From Streptomyces sp. Ag109_O5-10 (lineage in GTDB: Bacteria > Actinomycetota > Actinomycetes > Streptomycetales > Streptomycetaceae), in the NCBI RefSeq assembly GCF_900105755.1, contig NZ_FNTQ01000001.1, positions 6,014,001 through 6,078,000 of the forward strand: 64,000 bases of DNA, read 5' to 3'. Within the stretch, counting starts at the first letter, position 1; each line of letters opens with the position of its first letter. Made by a program: the position numbers and the translations under genes. Below, one piece after another: positions 60,038 through 64,000 of the stretch. The notes under the pieces were generated by a model. That model was given only the letters and a program-made list of their open reading frames with translations. It made no database searches and was not told the DNA's origin.

Positions 60038-62683
60038 ATGGATCTTCGACCCCCCGGCCTGCGAGCGCTGCGCGGGCGGCCGCGGCGGCTGGTCGCCGCC
60101 GCGGCCGCCGTCGTCGTGCTCGCCGGCGCCGGTACGTGGACGGCCGTCGCCTCCGACGGCCCGCCCCCGGTGCAGCGGACCGACAAGGTCATGGCGGTGG
60201 ACGGGGTGCGTCTGGACACCTCGTTCTTCACCACGTCCGGCACCGGCCGGCGCCCCGCGGTCCTCCTCGCCCACGGCTTCGGCGGCAGCAAGGACGACAT
60301 GCGCACCGAGGCCGAGGACCTCGCCCGCGACGGCTACGCGGTCCTCACCTGGTCCGCCCGCGGCTTCGGCAGGTCCACCGGGAAGATCGGCCTCAACGAC
60401 CCCAAGGGCGAGGTCGCCGACGTCTCCAGGCTCATCGACTGGCTGGCGAAGCAGCCCCAGGTCCAGCTCGACAAGCCCGGTGATCCGCGCGTCGGGATGG
60501 CGGGCGGCTCCTACGGCGGCGCGATCTCCCTCCTCGCCGCCGGCTACGACGACCGCGTCGACGCGATCGCCCCCTCCATCACGTACTGGAACCTCGCGGA
60601 CGCCCTTTTCCCGAACGGCGTCTTCAAGAAGCTCTGGGCCGGGATCTTCTTCAACAGCGGCGGCGGTTGCGCCAACTTCCAGCCCGAGCTGTGCGCGATG
60701 TACAACCGGGTCGCCGAGTCGGGCAAGCCGGACGCGGCGGCCGTCAAGCTCCTCGAAGAGCGGTCGCCCTCGGCCGTCGGCCGCCGCATCAAGGTGCCGA
60801 CGCTCCTCTTCCAGGGACAGACCGACTCCCTCTTCACCCTCTCCCAGTCCGACGCCGCGGCGAAGGCCGTCAAGGCCAACGGCGCCCCCGTCGACGTCGA
60901 CTGGATCGCCGGCGGCCACGACGGCGGCGACCTGGAGACCAGCCGGGTCGAAGGCCGGGTGACGTCGTGGTTCGACCGGTATCTGAAGGGCGACAAGAAC
61001 ACGGACACCGGGCCGGCGTTCCGGATCACCCGCACCGGCGGCATCGACTCCACCGACGGCGCCGCCCTGCTGCGCGGCGCGACCGCCCGCAACTACCCCG
61101 GACTGGAGAGCGACCGGAAGGACATCGCCCTCAAGGGCGGCACCCAGCGCGTCGCCAACCCGGCCGGCGCCAGCCCGCCCGGCGTCTCCGCGCTGCCCGG
61201 CCTCGGCGGTGGCGGCCTCGCCCAGCTCTCCTCCCTCGGCGTCGGCGTCTCCCTCGACTTCCCCGGCCAGTACGCCCGTTTCGACTCGGCCCCGATGGCC
61301 GGCAACGTGCAGATCACCGGCACCCCCACCGCCACCGTCCATCTCACCTCCACCAGCGACGACGCCGTGCTCTTCGGCAAGGTGTACGACGTCGGCCCCG
61401 ACGGCACCCAGCAGGTGCTGCCCGCCCAGCTGGTCGCCCCGGTCCGCGTCGAGGGCGCCAAGGCCGGCAAGGACGTCTCGATCACCCTCCCGGCCATCGA
61501 CCACGAGGTGCAGAAGGGCCACCGGCTGCGCCTGGTCCTCGCCTCCACCGACCTCGGCTACGCCTCCCCGACCGCCCCGGCCACCTACACCGTCTCCCTC
61601 AAGAGCCCCCTGAGCGTGCCGACCGCGCCCCAGGTGGACACGGCCGCCGCGCCGCTGCCCGCCTGGGTGTGGTGGCTGCCGGCGGCCGGCGCGCTGGCCG
61701 CCCTTGCCCTGCTGCTCACCGGCCGCCGCCGCACCGGCGGCCCCGCACCGGACCCGGCGCTCGCCGAAGTCCCGCTCCAGATAACGGACCTGAGCAAGCG
61801 CTACCGGGGCTCGACCGACCGGTACGCGGTCAAGGAGCTGTCCTTCCGGGTCGAGAAGGGCCAGGTGCTGGGCCTCCTCGGTCCCAACGGCGCGGGCAAG
61901 ACCACCACCCTGCGCATGCTGATGGGGCTGATCAAGCCCGACGGCGGCGAGGTCCGGGTCTTCGGCCACGCCATCCGCCCCGGCACACCCGTCCTCTCCC
62001 GGGTCGGCGCCTTCGTGGAGGGTGCCGGCTTCCTGCCGCACCTGTCCGGCCGGGAGAACCTGGAGCTGTACTGGCAGGCGACCGGACGCCCGCTGGAGGA
62101 CTCCCACATCGACGAGGCGCTGGAGATCGCCGGCCTCGGCGACGCGCTGGCCCGCGCGGTCCGCACCTACTCGCAGGGCATGCGCCAGCGCCTCGCCATC
62201 GCCCAGGCCATGCTCGGCCTGCCGGACCTGCTCATCCTCGACGAACCCACCAACGGCCTCGACCCGCCGCAGATCCGCGAGATGCGCGAGGTGATGATCC
62301 GCTACGCGGCCGCCGGCCGCACGGTGATCGTCTCCAGCCACCTCCTCGCCGAGGTCGAGCAGTCCTGCACCCACCTCGTGGTGATGGACCGCGGCCGGCT
62401 CGTCCAGGCCGGACCGGTCGCCGACATCGTGGGCACCGGCGACACCATCCTCGTCGGCACCGGCACCCCGGTGGAGGAGCCGGTCGTGGAGAAGGTGGCC
62501 GCGCTGCCCGGCGTGGCCTCCGTGACCAGCACGGCCGACGGCCTGCTCGTCCGCATGGAGCCCGGCGGCAGCGCCCCGCGCCTGGTCGCCGAACTCGTCC
62601 GGCTCGACGTCCCGGTGGCGTCGGTCGGCCCGCACCGCCGTCTGGAAGACGCCTTCCTGACCCTGATCGGAGGTTCCGCGTGA
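60038..62683 (+). CDS. CocE-type alpha/beta hydrolase fused to ABC ATPase
   Basis: The 881-residue protein has three parts. Residues 17-38 form an N-terminal TM helix or uncleaved signal. Residues about 50-530 are a CocE/X-Pro-peptidase-like hydrolase: LAHGFGGSKDD, nucleophile in GGSYGG near 159, Asp in GQTDSL near 262 and His in AGGHDGG near 292, then a jelly-roll-like domain. A second TM helix lies at about 545-567. Residues 580-881 are an ABC ATPase with Walker A GPNGAGKTT near 615, signature YSQGM, Walker B LLILDEPTNG and SSH. The hydrolase should be outside, the ATPase inside. The permease follows with a 4-base overlap. Confidence 0.88.
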   Translation: MDLRPPGLRALRGRPRRLVAAAAAVVVLAGAGTWTAVASDGPPPVQRTDKVMAVDGVRLDTSFFTTSGTGRRPAVLLAHGFGGSKDDMRTEAEDLARDGYAVLTWSARGFGRSTGKIGLNDPKGEVADVSRLIDWLAKQPQVQLDKPGDPRVGMAGGSYGGAISLLAAGYDDRVDAIAPSITYWNLADALFPNGVFKKLWAGIFFNSGGGCANFQPELCAMYNRVAESGKPDAAAVKLLEERSPSAVGRRIKVPTLLFQGQTDSLFTLSQSDAAAKAVKANGAPVDVDWIAGGHDGGDLETSRVEGRVTSWFDRYLKGDKNTDTGPAFRITRTGGIDSTDGAALLRGATARNYPGLESDRKDIALKGGTQRVANPAGASPPGVSALPGLGGGGLAQLSSLGVGVSLDFPGQYARFDSAPMAGNVQITGTPTATVHLTSTSDDAVLFGKVYDVGPDGTQQVLPAQLVAPVRVEGAKAGKDVSITLPAIDHEVQKGHRLRLVLASTDLGYASPTAPATYTVSLKSPLSVPTAPQVDTAAAPLPAWVWWLPAAGALAALALLLTGRRRTGGPAPDPALAEVPLQITDLSKRYRGSTDRYAVKELSFRVEKGQVLGLLGPNGAGKTTTLRMLMGLIKPDGGEVRVFGHAIRPGTPVLSRVGAFVEGAGFLPHLSGRENLELYWQATGRPLEDSHIDEALEIAGLGDALARAVRTYSQGMRQRLAIAQAMLGLPDLLILDEPTNGLDPPQIREMREVMIRYAAAGRTVIVSSHLLAEVEQSCTHLVVMDRGRLVQAGPVADIVGTGDTILVGTGTPVEEPVVEKVAALPGVASVTSTADGLLVRMEPGGSAPRLVAELVRLDVPVASVGPHRRLEDAFLTLIGGSA

Positions 62684-63543
62684 GCACGCTCACCGAGAAG
62701 GCCGCGGTCGCCTCCGGCTACCGGGCGGGCCGCACCCTGCCGCTCCGCGTCGAGCTGGTCCGCCAGCTCAAGCGGCGCCGCACCCTGGTGATGGGCGGCA
62801 TCCTCGCCGCACTGCCCGTCGTGCTGCTGATCGCGTTCGCGATCGGCGGTCAGCCGGGCCGGCAGAACGGCCAGGTCACCCTCCTGGACACGGCCACCGC
62901 GTCCGGTGCCAACTTCGCCGCGGTCAACCTGTTCGTGTCGGCGGGCTTCCTGCTGGTCATCCCGGTCGCCCTGTTCTGCGGGGACACGGTCGCCTCGGAG
63001 GCCAGCTGGTCCTCCCTGCGCTACCTGCTCGCCGCACCCGTGCCGAGGGCCCGGCTGCTGTGGTCCAAGCTGGTCGTCGCGCTCGGCCTCAGCCTGGCCG
63101 CGATGATCCTGCTGCCGCTGGTCGCCCTGGCCGTCGGCACGGTCGCCTACGGCTGGGGGCCTCTCCAGATCCCCACCGGCGGCGCCCTCGACACCACCAC
63201 CGCCACCCAGCGCCTCGCGGTCGTGATCGCCTACATCTTCCTGTCCCAACTGGTCACCGCGGGGCTGGCGTTCTGGCTCTCCACGAAGACCGACGCCCCC
63301 CTCGGCGCGGTCGGCGGCGCGGTCGGCCTGACCATCGTCGGCAACGTCCTCGACCAGGTGACGGCCCTCGGCGACTGGCGCGACTTCCTGCCTGCCCACT
63401 GGCAGTACGCCTGGGCGGACGCCGTACAACCCCACCTGGAGTGGTCCGGCATGATCCAGGGCGCGGCGGTTTCCATAACGTACGCCCTGGTGCTGTTCGC
63501 CCTGGCCTTCCGGGGTTTCGCCCGCAAGGACATCGTCTCCTAG
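62680..63543 (+). CDS. ABC-2 type permease partner
   Basis: GTG 62680 overlaps the fusion gene's stop (GTGA), with GGAGG upstream. The 287-residue protein has a basic N-terminus, an LKRRRTLVMGGILAALPVVLLIAFAIGG first helix, and five further helices, with GDTVASEASWSSLRYLLAAPVPRARLLWSK after the second, typical of ABC-2 permeases. It must work with the ATPase domain of the preceding fusion protein. Confidence 0.88.
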   Translation: MSTLTEKAAVASGYRAGRTLPLRVELVRQLKRRRTLVMGGILAALPVVLLIAFAIGGQPGRQNGQVTLLDTATASGANFAAVNLFVSAGFLLVIPVALFCGDTVASEASWSSLRYLLAAPVPRARLLWSKLVVALGLSLAAMILLPLVALAVGTVAYGWGPLQIPTGGALDTTTATQRLAVVIAYIFLSQLVTAGLAFWLSTKTDAPLGAVGGAVGLTIVGNVLDQVTALGDWRDFLPAHWQYAWADAVQPHLEWSGMIQGAAVSITYALVLFALAFRGFARKDIVS

Positions 63544-63699
63544 GTCACCGGACGATCTCCCTCCGGCCTCGGAACCCCTGGTCCGTGGCCGCTTCGAGAT
63601 CCATCCGCAACGCATCGGGGCGCACGTTCCGGCCCCCTGCGCCGTCACAGTCGACGAGAAGCCAGGAAGTCGACTCCGACCGGCACAGGGGGCACAGCG

Positions 63700-64000
63700 A
63701 TGAACAGACACCGGACCCGACGACGGACGTGCGCGGCACTGCTCGCCCTCACCACCGCGGGCACCCTGCTGCTGACCGCCTGCAGCGCGGACGAGAACCA
63801 CGCGAACGGCCCGAAGTACACGACCGCCACCCGGGCCCCCGCCCCCTCCCAGGCGGCGGGCAACGAGACCGCCGCGCCCTCCGACCACCTCTCCACCTTC
63901 GCCCTCGACGTCGACACCGCCTCCTACGGCTACGCCCGCCGCACCCTCGCCGACGGCGGCCGCCCCGACCCCTCGACCATCCGGCCCGAGGAATTCGTCA
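63700..64000 (+). CDS. vWA-domain lipoprotein (YfbK-like), C-terminus outside window
   Basis: ATG 63700 follows GGGGG. A signal sequence with a lipobox ending LLLTAC leads to a Thr/Ala/Pro linker, then STFALDVDTASYGYARRTLADGG and PSTIRPEEFV, the start of the N-terminal domain seen in YfbK-type von Willebrand factor A proteins. Only 100 codons are visible. The 156 bases before it show no feature. Confidence 0.78.
   Translation, partial: MNRHRTRRRTCAALLALTTAGTLLLTACSADENHANGPKYTTATRAPAPSQAAGNETAAPSDHLSTFALDVDTASYGYARRTLADGGRPDPSTIRPEEFV

Overview
The window is high-GC DNA with GC-rich third codon positions, GTG starts, GGAGG-type ribosome binding sites, many 4-bp stop/start overlaps (GTGA, ATGA) and typical actinomycete families (LppU-like lipoprotein, DUF993, DUF4328, MmpL, FUSC, fused RbsCB, MerR-clamp fusion). 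This points to a Streptomyces chromosome, probably the core or core-proximal part, since I see no phage, transposase, integrase, CRISPR, rRNA or tRNA. From memory, unverified, the order citrate synthase / RecD-like helicase / copper ATPase / rbs operon / methylmalonate-semialdehyde dehydrogenase resembles the S. coelicolor SCO2720s-2760s region.

Layout. 1-9.5 kb: a MOSC protein (cut by the edge), a small frameshifted gene, a fused double ABC exporter, two exported proteins, a secreted family 3 beta-N-acetylhexosaminidase and a divergent EPSP synthase. 9.5-12.5 kb: a sugar isomerase-like gene coupled to a MarR-GNAT protein, then a secreted glycine-rich protein with a long leader and a perfect terminator. 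12.5-17 kb: a LacI repressor divergent from a coupled dehydrogenase/DUF993/TIM-barrel operon for an unknown sugar or polyol. 17-25.5 kb: a MerR regulator fused to sliding-clamp domains, a FUSC membrane protein, a GH15 trehalase/glucoamylase-like enzyme, an ArsR-type regulator, a secreted protein and a lipoprotein. 25.5-31.6 kb: the ribose operon rbsR-rbsA-rbsCB-rbsK-rbsD on the minus strand, with two operators upstream and thirteen perfect copies of an 8-bp repeat just before rbsK. 31.7-37 kb: small enzymes and regulators (DUF5995, ferredoxin-MBL hydrolase, VOC, NTF2-like/LysR pair, an amidohydrolase remnant, DUF4328). 37-41 kb: RecD2 helicase and citrate synthase, followed by a convergent gap that looks like a small RNA locus. 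41.5-45 kb: copper export (copA, copZ) behind a CsoR-type operator that overlaps the stop codon of a PrsW protease. 45.4-50 kb: a TetR/MmpL pair, 46-bp tandem repeats, a zinc alcohol dehydrogenase and a small HTH protein. 50.5-56.7 kb: the lower myo-inositol pathway (iolC, a class I aldolase-like gene, iolB, iolD, iolA/mmsA). 56.7-64 kb: a lipoprotein, an APC amino-acid permease, four 145-bp tandem repeats, an unusual CocE-type hydrolase/ABC ATPase fusion with its permease, and a vWA lipoprotein cut by the edge.

Together the genes suggest a carbon-scavenging block (chitin or peptidoglycan amino sugars, ribose, inositol, trehalose-like glucosides and one unidentified sugar) flanked by housekeeping metabolism (citrate synthase), copper homeostasis and several exporters, each under a local regulator. 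Points most worth following are the MerR-sliding clamp fusion, the hydrolase-ABC fusion, the 8-bp repeat array before rbsK, the putative C-rich-loop RNA downstream of citA, and the operator/stop-codon overlap at the copper genes. All function calls are from reading translated sequence and motifs by eye; no database search was run.
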